DNA of 40,131 nt, from the NCBI GenBank assembly GCA_017471765.1, contig JAFURT010000028.1, positions 1 to 40,131 of the forward strand. Reading direction: 5' to 3'. Shown here one piece after another: positions 7,701 to 16,096 of the stretch (position 1 is its first letter; every line of letters begins with the position of its first letter). Made by a program: the position numbers and the translations under genes. The notes under the pieces are model-generated. The model searched no databases. It was not told where the DNA came from and saw nothing but the letters and a program-made list of their open reading frames with translations. The DNA is from Clostridia bacterium (lineage in GTDB: Bacteria; Bacillota; Clostridia; Oscillospirales; Acutalibacteraceae).

Positions 7701-9977
7701 CAGGGACAGCTTGCCATTGGCATCGCAAGTGAAGCCATTGGTCATCAAAACGCCGTCCACATAAGCCTTGGCAGACTTGATGTCCAGGCCAACGGTGTTG
7801 TCCGCCACGAAATCCTGAGCCTGTACATACACGCCGATGTTGTTCTCAATGATGGTCTGGCCGTTCATTACGATACCGGCATCATCGTTAGAAATATACA
7901 CATTACCGAACTCGGGAATCTCACGATCCTCTACAGCATCGGAATAATCCGCCGTAATATCGTCGATGTAGATGGTGTATTCGCCCAACAGATTGTGGCT
8001 GTTGGCCAGGGTATCATACCCATCCGCATCCGTCTCGTACAGGAACAGATCCATACGGTCGATACGCATATTAGCATAAGCGATACCCGATACATCCACG
8101 CTCAGATAGCGCCAGCCGGGGGCTTCGATCGTCGCAATGTACTCCTGATCACAGAGATACACACGCGTACCCTTCGCCGTATCATCCGCATTTCCTACGG
8201 TAAAAGCGAACTGGAGACCAACAGCCTCCTCCGGGATGTACATCCACATACCAATCTTAGAGGCTTTCTCAAAGGGCCCGATGTTCAAGCCAGTGACTTT
8301 GTTCTGGCTGAAGGTATCGTAATACCGATACTCGGAAGCATCCACATGGATAGCAAAAGCCTTGTCGCCATTACGCACCTTACCGGTAGTTGCATCTACG
8401 ACCTCGACAAAGCTGTCACCATGGCCGTAGGAGTGGGCATTGACATAAGTCACACCCTCGATGGTGCCAAGCTCACGGTCCTCAAAATCTTCAACAATTT
8501 CAGAGCCCTTGCCCAGCGTCACCGTAGTTGTTGCCGTAACCTCCGTGCCCACAAAGGTAGCGGTAATGGCAGAGTGGGTAACACCGACATCCTCGCTTAC
8601 GGAAGTGAAGCGATTACCGGTCAACGTACCGATGGTACTGTCGGCCAACTGCAGGGCGATATCGCCGTCCTTCAGCACAACCTCATTGCGGCCTTCATTG
8701 ATGGTCGCCTTAACAGCAATGGTGATCGTCTTGCCATAGGGCACCACATAAGTCGCTTTGGTAAAGCTAATAGCGGTAGGAACAACCACATCGACAGAGG
8801 CCTCGCCAACTACCTCGCCATTGTACAGCATCTGCGCAATAGCGGTACCGGTAGTACCATTGGAGGTGAACACGCCATCCACGATGGTGCCCATAGAAGC
8901 ATCAGCCAACTGCCAGGAGATGCCCTCAGCAGGGATCTCCGCAGGGCCACCGGCGGAGTCGGCGCCGAGTGCCGTGAAGGTCACAGAGGAGCCGGGGGTC
9001 ACATAGTCCACATCGGTGGAAACGGCAGCATGATGGAACTTACCGTCGGCCACAGCCTTGGAGATGACCAGAATACCGCCCAGGGTAGGACGGATGTAAC
9101 CGTCAGAGGGGCTGGACTTCATGGTCAGCTCGCCGGTACCCTCACGCTCAGAAATGAAGGTGGAGGAACCGCCGCCGTCGCAGTTAACAGCATCCACACA
9201 GCCCATAGCCAGCATCCACTCCGCCAGCTCACGCATGGTAGAACCGGCAGAATAGGGTGCCTGACGGCCATCGTTCATCATCAGCACCAGGGTGCCATCC
9301 GCCTTGATACCGATCACAGAACGAGGCGCGCGGCCGCTGTCTGCATGGTCATCGGTTTTGTACTGGCTGACACCATCCTTGATGATCCAGCCAAAGTTGG
9401 CGGAAATGGCGTTATAGCTATCCTCCGGAATGGGCTCGGATGCACTGTGCAGAGAAGCCACGCCCTCCTTGGTGACAGACAGGAAGGTCTGGCAGGTGCT
9501 GTTGCCGTTGGCATCACGCTCATCGGCATACACCACGCCGTTCCATACCAGAACGCCATAGGGAGCACTGGTGCCATAACGCAGGTTGGTGTTCATACCA
9601 CCGACAACATTCAAACCCAAGTTTTCCTCCACATGAGCCGCCTGCAAGGTCAGCTCCTGGGAGCCCTGCTGACTGTCTTGGGTCAGGTCGCTATTCTCAT
9701 TCAGCCCCTTATATGTAGGCATAATGGAGATGTTGGGGTTAGACAGGTCAACCTCGATGACGTGCAGAACGTTACGGTTAGCACCGGCATCATCGTTGAG
9801 CACGATCTCCGACTCCACGGCACCGGGAGCCAGGTTGTAGTCTGTCTTGGAAATCAGGTTGTAGAAATCACAACCAGCGTTGCTCATGTCAATGGTTCCG
9901 GCCAAAGCAGACAAGGGCATGACCGAGATCAACATGACAACAGCCGCAACAACAGCTACGATCTTTTTCATGTTCAT
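4728..9977 (-). CDS. Large secreted NAGPA/wall-binding/LRR multidomain protein
   Basis: 1749 residues from ATG 9977, chosen because AAGGAGAAG lies 6 nt upstream and it opens a signal peptide (MNMKKIVAVVAAVVMLISV..ALA). Rough domain order: phosphodiester glycosidase/NAGPA-like (PF09992 type) 59-314, with GGMNTN, IGIKADGTLVLMMNDG and the typical NCDGGGSSTF; two Ig-like domains 319-496; a jelly-roll carbohydrate-binding-like domain 499-679; another Ig-like domain to about 796; a cohesin-like segment to about 949; a Cys-rich module about 980-1040 (CTENGYT, CVGC, CEDCG); Tyr/Trp-rich glucan- or choline-binding-like repeats 1049-1316 (GWHYFKG, GRFYYS, NTYYFNG); BspA LRR_5 repeats 1329-1749. There is no LPXTG motif, so attachment would be by the aromatic repeats. 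NAGPA-type domains cleave sugar phosphodiesters, for example in teichoic acid-like or phosphoglycan polymers. The adjacent polysaccharide operon fits, but the substrate is unknown. Confidence 0.9.
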   Translation of the reverse strand: MNMKKIVAVVAAVVMLISVMPLSALAGTIDMSNAGCDFYNLISKTDYNLAPGAVESEIVLNDDAGANRNVLHVIEVDLSNPNISIMPTYKGLNENSDLTQDSQQGSQELTLQAAHVEENLGLNVVGGMNTNLRYGTSAPYGVLVWNGVVYADERDANGNSTCQTFLSVTKEGVASLHSASEPIPEDSYNAISANFGWIIKDGVSQYKTDDHADSGRAPRSVIGIKADGTLVLMMNDGRQAPYSAGSTMRELAEWMLAMGCVDAVNCDGGGSSTFISEREGTGELTMKSSPSDGYIRPTLGGILVISKAVADGKFHHAAVSTDVDYVTPGSSVTFTALGADSAGGPAEIPAEGISWQLADASMGTIVDGVFTSNGTTGTAIAQMLYNGEVVGEASVDVVVPTAISFTKATYVVPYGKTITIAVKATINEGRNEVVLKDGDIALQLADSTIGTLTGNRFTSVSEDVGVTHSAITATFVGTEVTATTTVTLGKGSEIVEDFEDRELGTIEGVTYVNAHSYGHGDSFVEVVDATTGKVRNGDKAFAIHVDASEYRYYDTFSQNKVTGLNIGPFEKASKIGMWMYIPEEAVGLQFAFTVGNADDTAKGTRVYLCDQEYIATIEAPGWRYLSVDVSGIAYANMRIDRMDLFLYETDADGYDTLANSHNLLGEYTIYIDDITADYSDAVEDREIPEFGNVYISNDDAGIVMNGQTIIENNIGVYVQAQDFVADNTVGLDIKSAKAYVDGVLMTNGFTCDANGKLSLSGLALSEGAHTFRFEIADANGNVGFIQRHVVVDATEAEAPIVIVPQDPDADDLPVGSAFWIDVKAQNIEKIQEVVTTIELDGVHDWVLDHMVVADGFAVSYVLDESTNDVTLTITKTGSVAATGEAVLVSIPIHTWEYKTFYNNKTQIDPSETAIDWANQNWWARAVKLRADYGIVTYTDGTSNTFSVAPLTVESEVGIAENAEQQGDGYHVHKAEAVEDKAPTCTENGYTGRTVCVGCLCGVETHLNGEACPGACGSPVNWGTVIPATGHTYVLKDLKLVCEDCGAVNTAYNGFWQDANGWAYILEGAAMTGWVNLDDGWHYFKGTGYAPVGTANIDGRSYEFEGEQGKSIGAWGADGRFYYSHRYYNNTWATIKGNTYYFNGSGYPETGDRAIIRLEEYMGAYSFDENGVFLGNITGVFCDTSTGLYHYAIDGVLQAIGLFQWEGDYYYAKGNYSLAVTDWYVGSNSFGIPAGTYTFGADAKMVMINGIVEKDGTFYYYIDCVPQSGLGLVLVDGKYYYVRANGTLVANATWYVDADNKYGFPAGNYTFGADASMQVEVEEPDEDVVVDTFVTGNITFETVEKADGTHKLVISGTGVMPAKKNMSEATFYEYASTVTEIVFEEGVTVVGYSTFNGWTALESVSLPSTLVSIDGEAFRGCTALKSIDIPDSVTTLGYGAFWGAGLESIVIPESVTDIKNYVFYRCADLTSAEIYGSTAYKVGSKTYRATGARMFSECSNLSNIVLGDVITLLNTYTFHGAALTEFTVPARVKFVYDAAFHSNTKMTKFVMEEGVTYLGWAALFGCSSLTDVTIPETITGGNIATWAFGACTSLESIELPSKLTNLKKRTFSGCTSLKSIELPAGVTTLGDRVFIGCTALESVKLSNITKIDVQTFNNCPSLTSITIPETVTSIGDLAFRLNESLETVYIDSATIAAGLASNASYGNLIRWADTVAIRADIDTVSSYVTKVYTNVGTVTIDGVEYTTYSK

Positions 9978-10061
9978 TGCTATCTTCTCCTTTACAAATT
10001 TTTGGGAATCTAATCTATATAAACACCACAATAAGTGATGATTGCTTTTGCTCGTATTCAA

Positions 10062-10880
10062 TCAAAAGCGATATACCGCAAAGGTATGGTGCGTTTTTTG
10101 CCGTTCCGGCGGCAGGTCTGCTCGCCAATCCCCATACAGACGGGTCAGGTAAGCCTCATATCCGGCAAATACAGGATGCTCCCGTCCTTCAAAGGCAAGC
10201 CGTTTCTCACCGGAAAATTCCTGCGCCGGAGCCACCTCGGCCTGGCCATAGCAGGCCCACGCCACACAGCCCACATAGGCCGCTGAACGGTCGGCAAAGC
10301 GAGCCGCCATACGCTGAATCCTGCGCCGGAAAAAGGTGTGACCGCACAGGTGGCTGAAGCACCAAATAAGCCAAAGAATACAGCGCCGCACCCCGGTGCG
10401 AGGGGAGAAAAACCGTTCCTCAATAGAAGCCGACATACAGCGGCGCCAAAGTCCTGCCAACGCAGCCCGTCTGTTCGCCGTCTGAAGCCGGTCAGCCCAG
10501 CCGTCTATGGGGAAAATATCCAGCGACACCCCCAGCTCACAGCCAAAATCCGCCGTTGTTTCATGGCACACCGTGCCGGCATGGGTCAGCTTGGAAAACG
10601 GCACCCGCCATGTGGCGCATGTAGCCGAAGAACGCAGAACGAACTCTCCTTGCCGTAGTTCCTCCAACTGTTGTAAGGCCTCGTAATCCTCCCGGGGCAT
10701 CAGGATATCCACATCGTCATCCCAAGGAATGAAGCCGCCGTATTTTGCCGCCCCCAGCAAGGTACCGTTGGCCAAATAATAGCGTAAGCCGTGCTTCTCA
10801 CACGCATCCGCAAAATAGCAAAGCCCGGTACGGAGAATGGCTTGTATCTCTTTTATGTCAGTAATCGGCTGCGTATCCAT
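10062..10880 (-). CDS. LicD family phosphotransferase
   Basis: 272 residues from ATG 10880, preceded by GAAGGAGGGG. Upstream in-frame starts would overlap the flippase gene and precede non-family sequence, so I reject them. The N-terminal half has the LicD signature: LRYYLANGTLLGAAKYGG, then FIPWDDDVDILMPREDY. This is a nucleotidyltransferase fold whose Asp residues bind metal. A second conserved stretch is LGVSLDIFPIDGW about residue 120. Family members transfer phosphocholine or another phospho-substituent onto teichoic acids or surface glycans. Being the last gene of the polysaccharide operon, it probably decorates the exported repeat unit. The donor cannot be told from sequence. Confidence 0.9.
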   Translation of the reverse strand: MDTQPITDIKEIQAILRTGLCYFADACEKHGLRYYLANGTLLGAAKYGGFIPWDDDVDILMPREDYEALQQLEELRQGEFVLRSSATCATWRVPFSKLTHAGTVCHETTADFGCELGVSLDIFPIDGWADRLQTANRRAALAGLWRRCMSASIEERFFSPRTGVRRCILWLIWCFSHLCGHTFFRRRIQRMAARFADRSAAYVGCVAWACYGQAEVAPAQEFSGEKRLAFEGREHPVFAGYEAYLTRLYGDWRADLPPERQKTHHTFAVYRF

Positions 10881-10935
10881 CCCCTCCTTCTGCAATCCGG
10901 TGTCCCGGATACCTCTCTGTCCCGGCAAGTCATAC

Positions 10936-12228
10936 CTATTTTCGCAAACCGGCCAAAAATCCGATAAGCACCCGGGGATCGGCCCCACGAGCCATAAGTA
11001 TTCCTGCCCGGCGCAGTTCCTTAAACACGAAACACATCGCCACATTGGTGATAAACTGGGACAGTAGCGACGCAATTGCCGCCCCCTCTCCCCCTAAAGC
11101 GGGAATCAGGAAATAATTGAGCGCCACATTAAATACAGCACCGAAAATATTGATGCGCCACAAGTACTTTTGCTTCTCCTCCGTCAGGATCCACATATCC
11201 CGCACCAAGCCAACGTGGGTAAAGACGGTAAACCACACCACGATCTGCAGCATCCCTACCGCCGGCAGATACGCCACGCCGTTGAGTATGCGGATGATCA
11301 GCGGGGCAAACACCGTAAACACCAGGGACTGGGCAACAGACAGCCAAATGACTATCGCATACAGCTGAGTCAGCTTTTTCTCAAATGTTTCCTCACTGGT
11401 CAATTTACTGCGGAAAATGCCCGGTCGCATGGAATCCACGATGGCCAAAAACACAAAATTGGTCATGTAAGTGCAGTTGTAGGCGGCGGAATAATAGCCC
11501 GTAACCGTCTCCCCTGCCATCTCCATGAGCATGATCTTATCCACCTGGGCATAGATGGTTATCATCAGGTTTGAAAGGATATAATGCTTGCTGCGGGACA
11601 GCATCCGGCGGCAAGCTGCCAAAGACACCGACAGTTTTTCGCCGCCTTTTTTGCGGTACAGAATCAGTAGCAACGCCGCCACGATCATGTGCCGTATCGC
11701 TTCCGAAACAGCAAACCAGTAGATGTTCTTGTGTAGCAACAGGATGATTACCTGGTACACCGACATGAGCACATACGCCGCCAGCATGGACAGAGACACG
11801 TATTTGGACAGCAGCAGCTCCTGGAACCAGTACTGCATCACCTCTACCGCCTGGAACACCAGGCAAAAGCTGTACAATAGGCAGACCAGCACCGTTTCTG
11901 TGTCACCGGGATTAGCGATTGCCGAGAAGGCCGTCACCCCCACCACACACAGGAGCGAGGAGAGAAAATTCATGCACAAAGCAGTCCCTAGAGTACGGCC
12001 TTTCTGCTCCGGCGCATTCACAAACTCGTTGATGAGAATGTTGCGCAAGCCCAACTGCATAATAGGCAAGGCAAAAGCCACCAGCGACACCGCATAGTTG
12101 ATAATGCCATAATTGGACGGCCCCAGATACCGGGTGGTCAGCATGGTGATGGACAGATGGAACACCGCCTCGATCACCTTGCAAACGATGATCCAGGAGG
12201 CATTTTTTACTACCCGATAATCCTTCAT
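10936..12228 (-). CDS. Wzx-type polysaccharide flippase
   Basis: 430 residues from ATG 12228, with CGGAGGA about 10 nt upstream. A longer frame would run into the upstream gene. The protein is almost entirely membrane helices (about 12-14), with the MATE/MVF-like flippase start VVKNASWIIVCKVIEAVFHLSITMLTTRYLG split by a loop, and GPSNYGIINYA typical of the oligosaccharide flippase family. It would move undecaprenyl-linked repeat units across the membrane. It sits between the polymerase-like gene and LicD, 40 nt after the former, in a single transcription unit. Confidence 0.92.
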   Translation of the reverse strand: MKDYRVVKNASWIIVCKVIEAVFHLSITMLTTRYLGPSNYGIINYAVSLVAFALPIMQLGLRNILINEFVNAPEQKGRTLGTALCMNFLSSLLCVVGVTAFSAIANPGDTETVLVCLLYSFCLVFQAVEVMQYWFQELLLSKYVSLSMLAAYVLMSVYQVIILLLHKNIYWFAVSEAIRHMIVAALLLILYRKKGGEKLSVSLAACRRMLSRSKHYILSNLMITIYAQVDKIMLMEMAGETVTGYYSAAYNCTYMTNFVFLAIVDSMRPGIFRSKLTSEETFEKKLTQLYAIVIWLSVAQSLVFTVFAPLIIRILNGVAYLPAVGMLQIVVWFTVFTHVGLVRDMWILTEEKQKYLWRINIFGAVFNVALNYFLIPALGGEGAAIASLLSQFITNVAMCFVFKELRRAGILMARGADPRVLIGFLAGLRK

Positions 12229-12268
12229 AACGGAAAATCCTCCGAATACCGGCGGCCGCACCGCTGTA

Positions 12269-13411
12269 TCACAAAGTAAAGAATTTAAACGAGCACAAAG
12301 AGCCGCGTGCACAGCTCAATACCAACAGCACAAGGGAAACGATCTGTATGATCGCCCGCAGATGGATGCGGTACACACCGAAGCGAACACGTGCCCCCTC
12401 ACTGGTAGCCACCGCCATGACCGGCAACGTTATCAGCGGTACGAGCATAGACACCAACCGATGGAAAGTAGAAAACTCAAAGCAGAATGCCACAGCCGGT
12501 AGCAAACATAGTACCAGCAGATGGCTCATATTGCTGACGTTGCGCTGGACATCCGTCCGTACCCGGCGGAAATAATACAAGGTAACCAGCTCCAAGAGCA
12601 GGAGCACGGCATCGATCGCATATTCCCAAAAATACGAATAAGCATCGCCAAACATATACTCGGAGAACTTATCCGTCACACTGGCTACCAGTGTGACCAT
12701 GTTTTTCCCGAAGAACAGTAGCATAACCATGCCGCCCATCAGAACACCCAAGGGATATATCGCCCGGCGCCAGGTGGGTAATTCTTTGTTAAACAGCGGA
12801 CACAGCAACCGTAGGGCGACAACCACCACGCCCAATGTATGGGTGGTAACTGCAAACAAATATAGCAGGATGTGGAAAAACGTAAATTTTTTCTCTACCG
12901 TCTCCCGGAAATAACAAACAGCAATCAAGGCGAAGCAGAGCATCGTGCGGACGTTACTGACCACCATCATATAGTTGCCTGTGGCCATAAAGAATAACAG
13001 CGCCGTGGCGATGTGTTCCCGCCCGATATAATATAACTCGGAGGTTTTGTTCAGGATGTAAAAGACACAGCCATAACAAATAACGGTGACCAGTGCCGGT
13101 AATAATCCGTAAATGCCTGTTTTACCGATGATCCAGTACAGCACCCGTGCTGTCGGAACAGAAGAGGGTGCAACCAGCTCCTGAAAAAATGTAGCAAAAT
13201 CATAGGTAGCAAACTGCTCCATCATCTCGTTTACCCGGTAGAGGTCTGCCGTATGATACGGTTCATACAGAAACGCCATTACCGCCAGCACGACCAGATA
13301 TATCCGGAGCACCGTCCGCTGATTGGCGGTCGTATACTCCAATAAAAGCCAGGTAACCAATAAAGCAAGACAATAGGCAGAAACACCAATCAATCGCTCT
13401 ATAAGAAACAT
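12269..13411 (-). CDS. EpsG family polysaccharide polymerase-like membrane protein
   Basis: 380 residues, about 10-12 membrane helices. Near residues 55-80 is the EpsG-type segment EPYHTADLYRVNEMM, and in the middle YMMVVSNVRTMLCFALIA, matching the family pattern of an R-containing loop after a membrane helix. EpsG proteins are thought to act as Wzy-like polymerases for exopolysaccharide. The ATG at 13411 has AAAGGA about 11 nt upstream and lies 5 nt after the preceding gene's stop, so translation is probably coupled. The flippase follows. Confidence 0.88.
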   Translation of the reverse strand: MFLIERLIGVSAYCLALLVTWLLLEYTTANQRTVLRIYLVVLAVMAFLYEPYHTADLYRVNEMMEQFATYDFATFFQELVAPSSVPTARVLYWIIGKTGIYGLLPALVTVICYGCVFYILNKTSELYYIGREHIATALLFFMATGNYMMVVSNVRTMLCFALIAVCYFRETVEKKFTFFHILLYLFAVTTHTLGVVVVALRLLCPLFNKELPTWRRAIYPLGVLMGGMVMLLFFGKNMVTLVASVTDKFSEYMFGDAYSYFWEYAIDAVLLLLELVTLYYFRRVRTDVQRNVSNMSHLLVLCLLPAVAFCFEFSTFHRLVSMLVPLITLPVMAVATSEGARVRFGVYRIHLRAIIQIVSLVLLVLSCARGSLCSFKFFTL

Positions 13412-13416
13412 GCTAC

Positions 13417-14502
13417 TTACAGTCCTTTGGTTGATTTTTGAGCATAGGCAGCGTAAGCTGCCACCGTTTCGGCGGCCACCGCCTGCCGTTCAAAGCCTTT
13501 TTTCGCCAGTTCTCTGGCACCTTTTGAAAAAACTGGGAGCTGTCCGGAGGAGGCGACCAGTTTCCGCAGCCCCCTGCCTATCCCCTCCGCTGTGGTGGCG
13601 CAGCCTAAGCCGGCACCCGCTTGCGCAATGGTATCGGCCAGGCCTGTTCCCTCTGTCACAAAGCAGGGCACACCATAGCTGAGTGCTTCAATAATACTCA
13701 TGGGCATCCCCTCGGTACGGGAGGTCTGTATGTACCAATCCGCCCCTAACAGCGCGGCTTCCTTCTCTTTCCCGGTAATCGGCCCGTGCAGGGTAACACA
13801 GTCTTCCAAGTCCCACTCTCGTATCCAATCACGTAATTGGGCGTGCCCATTCTCTACATCAGGGCCATACAACGCCAGGTGCACACCCTTCTCAGCAAAG
13901 AGCGCCCGTTCCTGCGCTACCGCCTGCAACAGCAGATCCAGCCCCTTGATAGCTACCTCACACCGACCGATAAAAACCAGTCGCAAGCCATTCTCCGAGA
14001 AGGATGTCTTGTATACAGACGGCATGCAGATGCCATTCGTACCGATAAAGCCGGGAAGCGTATAGGCTGACGCCGCCTGCTCCCCCGCCGACAAATACTG
14101 GACGGCTGTAGCGCCACGGAAAAACCGGTTAAACAGCAGGGCGTTAGCCACCAGTTTTTTCAGACGTTTTTTTCGCTGGGCCACCCGGGAAAAGCAACCG
14201 TGGGGAACGATGATATACGGAACACCGTGCTCTACAAACCATGGATACAGTGCCAGATATTCCACCACATACACACCGTGGAAAACCACCACGTCCGGCA
14301 GCGCCCACATCCCGGCCAGACCATCCAGACCGGCCTTGCCGCTATAGGGCAGTTGGGTCACAACGCCAGGAATGGCAACATTGGTCACGTTGATAAACGC
14401 CACCTCCGCCAGTGCCTGCTGAGCCAGAACATGCTGGGGAACCGCCACATCCGTGCCACTACACGGGTCATCGGTGATAGAAGCGATATGTAGAATCTTC
14501 AT
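13417..14502 (-). CDS. Glycosyltransferase family 4 (GT-B)
   Basis: 361 residues. The N-terminal Rossmann half begins MKILHIASITDDPCSGTDVAVPQH. The C-terminal half has RLVFIGRCEVAIKGLDLLLQA and the GT4 donor-site region with EGMPMSIIEALSYGVPCFVTEGTGL around residues 265-290, whose E-x7-E pattern binds the sugar nucleotide. It starts 2 nt after the GT2 stop, with GCGAGGA upstream. Cytoplasmic enzyme that adds a sugar to the lipid-linked repeat unit; donor and acceptor unknown. Confidence 0.93.
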   Translation of the reverse strand: MKILHIASITDDPCSGTDVAVPQHVLAQQALAEVAFINVTNVAIPGVVTQLPYSGKAGLDGLAGMWALPDVVVFHGVYVVEYLALYPWFVEHGVPYIIVPHGCFSRVAQRKKRLKKLVANALLFNRFFRGATAVQYLSAGEQAASAYTLPGFIGTNGICMPSVYKTSFSENGLRLVFIGRCEVAIKGLDLLLQAVAQERALFAEKGVHLALYGPDVENGHAQLRDWIREWDLEDCVTLHGPITGKEKEAALLGADWYIQTSRTEGMPMSIIEALSYGVPCFVTEGTGLADTIAQAGAGLGCATTAEGIGRGLRKLVASSGQLPVFSKGARELAKKGFERQAVAAETVAAYAAYAQKSTKGL

Positions 14503-14504
14503 GA

Positions 14505-15323
14505 TTATCCTCGCAAGAAGCGGTTATAGGCAAAGCGCCGAATACAGGCAGGACAGTAAACGAAGCCGTTAATGTAAACCATGTTCATAAACGCCTGGAA
14601 CCGTCCAATCAGCTTGTGTTCTACCATGTAATCCTGCAGAATGCTCCAGCCCTGCATACGTAGCTTGGAGCCACGCTTTTGGCTGAAATCCGTCCCATTC
14701 CGCACAAATACCAGCGGCTGATTCAGATTTGCCAGCTTACGGTCAGCCACAATCATCCGCAACCACAGATAGTAATCCTCCAGCAACGGAATCTCCTGAT
14801 ACCCGCCGCACGCAAGCAAGGCCTCTCGCTTGATGCAGACAGAAACATGGTTCATGGGACACCGCCGCTTAGCCATCTTCACAATCCCCGCATGGGTCGC
14901 CGGACAGCTACGCACCCGCTTGTCTTCCTCTACGGAATGGACGAACTCAGCAATGTCTGTGCCCAACACATCCACCTCCGGATGTGCCTCCATATAGGCA
15001 CTCTGCTCCAAAAAACGACGGGGGGCAGAAACATCATCTGAATCCATGCGGAAAATATAGTCCCCATGGCAATGCTCTGTGCCAATACGCAACGCCTCAC
15101 CAAGCCCTTGGTTTTTCTCCTGAGGATAGTAATGCACCACATCCTGCTTATCCGCCGCAAACGCATCCAGCACCTGATACAGCTCCGCCGTCAAAGGTCC
15201 GTCGAACACGACGACGATCTCATCCGGCTTCTTGATCTGGTCTTCATAGATACTGCGCAGAGCCTGCTCAAGATACTCCACAGAATCTCTTTTATACACA
15301 GATAGCAATACTGAATAGGTCAA
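14505..15323 (-). CDS. Glycosyltransferase family 2 (GT-A)
   Basis: I place the start at TTG 15323: it gives (M)TYSVLLSVYKRDSVEYL, where related enzymes begin, and has GAGGAGAAGGG just upstream. ATG 15395 is in frame but has no good ribosome site and would add about 24 non-family residues. The 272-residue product has the GT-A nucleotide-binding core: EIVVVFDGPLT, GLGEALRIGTEHCHGDYIFRMDSDD split by a turn, with the D-x-D metal site DSDD about residue 90. The ED of LLEDYYLWLRM about residue 190 is the likely base region. It is the first gene of the polysaccharide operon and probably adds an early sugar. Confidence 0.9.
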   Translation of the reverse strand: MTYSVLLSVYKRDSVEYLEQALRSIYEDQIKKPDEIVVVFDGPLTAELYQVLDAFAADKQDVVHYYPQEKNQGLGEALRIGTEHCHGDYIFRMDSDDVSAPRRFLEQSAYMEAHPEVDVLGTDIAEFVHSVEEDKRVRSCPATHAGIVKMAKRRCPMNHVSVCIKREALLACGGYQEIPLLEDYYLWLRMIVADRKLANLNQPLVFVRNGTDFSQKRGSKLRMQGWSILQDYMVEHKLIGRFQAFMNMVYINGFVYCPACIRRFAYNRFLRG

Positions 15324-15396
15324 TTCTGTAACACCCTTCTCCTCGTTGTCAGTTATCGGCCATACAGCAACTATATGATACACTGCATCTGCCATT

Positions 15397-15439
15397 GCCA
15401 ACAGACGGCCTTTTGCAAAAATATAACCGTCTGACCGGC
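15397..15439 (-). other. Dyad in the polysaccharide operon leader
   Basis: CAGACGG/CCGTCTG arms (15427-15433 with 15402-15408) extended by GCC/GGC outside. It lies between the upstream terminator-like hairpin and the GT2 start, so the leader can form at least two stems. Confidence 0.5.
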
Positions 15440-15498
15440 AGGCCTGCTTTGCGGGTTAACGCAGACGTAAAAGTCCCCGAAAGCAAAACACGGCAAAA

Positions 15499-15528
15499 AA
15501 CACCCTAAAAAAAGCATTTTAAGGTGTT
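15499..15528 (-). terminator. Terminator-like hairpin inside operon leader
   Basis: On the minus strand AACACCTTAAAA pairs with TTTTAGGGTGTT (11 of 12 bp), followed by TTTT. It starts about 25 nt downstream of the predicted start site and about 175 nt before the GT2 start codon, so it could act as an attenuator. It could also be a backup terminator of the spore-protein gene. Confidence 0.5.
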
Positions 15529-15558
15529 GCTCGCAGATACCGACCGATAACCTCTTAT

Positions 15559-15587
15559 ATCATATCACTATTCCCCCTAAAAAGCAA
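15559..15587 (-). promoter_or_regulatory. Promoter of the polysaccharide operon
   Basis: Minus strand: TTGCTT, 17 bp, then TGATATGAT, an extended -10 (TGN before TATGAT). This leaves a leader of about 230 nt before the GT2 start. Confidence 0.6.
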
Positions 15588-15641
15588 CCCTTTTTTCCAA
15601 TCATAAGCACGGAAGCCTTTACGTAATAGCACGGAAGAAGG

Positions 15642-15674
15642 TAAAAAGTGCCGGGGGCCAAAAGCCCCCGGCAC
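15642..15674 (-). terminator. Terminator of the spore-protein gene
   Basis: GC-rich 11-bp stem (GTGCCGGGGGC with its complement) followed on the minus strand by TTTTTA, 19 nt after the stop codon. Confidence 0.85.
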
Positions 15675-15692
15675 CGTTTACATGGTCAGTGC

Positions 15693-15887
15693 TTATTTCA
15701 GGTTGTTCTGCTCGTAAGCCTGGATCATCTTCTTGACCATCTGGCCACCGATAGAACCGGCCTCACGGGCGGTCAGGTCGCCGTTGTAACCCTGCTTCAG
15801 ATTGACGCCCACCTCGTTGGCAGCCTCCATCTTGAAACGGTTCAGCCCCTCACGGGCCTCAGGAACGATGCTCTTGTTGCTGTTCAT
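15693..15887 (-). CDS. Alpha/beta-type small acid-soluble spore protein
   Basis: 64 residues from ATG 15887, with GAGGTGG 7 nt upstream. Both conserved family blocks are present: EAREGLNRFKMEAANEVGV (residues 10-28) and GDLTAREAGSIGGQMVKKMI (about 36-55). These proteins coat spore DNA, switch it toward A-form and protect it from UV and heat. They are made in the forespore late in sporulation. The gene has its own terminator. I could not identify a convincing sigma-G promoter upstream, where a GC-rich hairpin (15911-15929) occupies the leader. It is direct evidence that the organism forms spores. Confidence 0.95.
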   Translation of the reverse strand: MNSNKSIVPEAREGLNRFKMEAANEVGVNLKQGYNGDLTAREAGSIGGQMVKKMIQAYEQNNLK

Positions 15888-16054
15888 ACTTTTCCACCTC
15901 ACTGTCACTTGCGGCGGTTTTGCCGCCGCCAATCTCATTTGCGTTTGCAAACCTATTTTGTGCGGCAAAGCGCAAACAATCCGTGTCAATTTGTGACAGA
16001 AAAGCGTGTTTTTGGAAAAAACTCTTGCCGCACAGGCTTTTTTCCCTTTTTCTC

Positions 16055-16083
16055 TTTACAATTCTATCCCGGTATGCTACAAT
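16055..16083 (+). promoter_or_regulatory. Promoter of the THF riboswitch-folT unit
   Basis: TTTACA, 17 bp, TACAAT. The predicted start, about 16090, lies directly before the riboswitch aptamer. Confidence 0.8.
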
Positions 16084-16096
16084 ACCCACCAAAGAT

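Noticed and set aside
7614-10013. A 799-codon open frame on the plus strand opposite the giant surface-protein gene, plus a second at 5931-7544.
   Set aside because: Shadows of the minus-strand gene; His/Gly/Val-rich nonsense composition without a domain.
15888-15990. Search for a sigma-G promoter upstream of the spore protein gene.
   Set aside because: CAAAATA is the only -10-like match and no suitable -35 lies at the right distance, so I did not list it.
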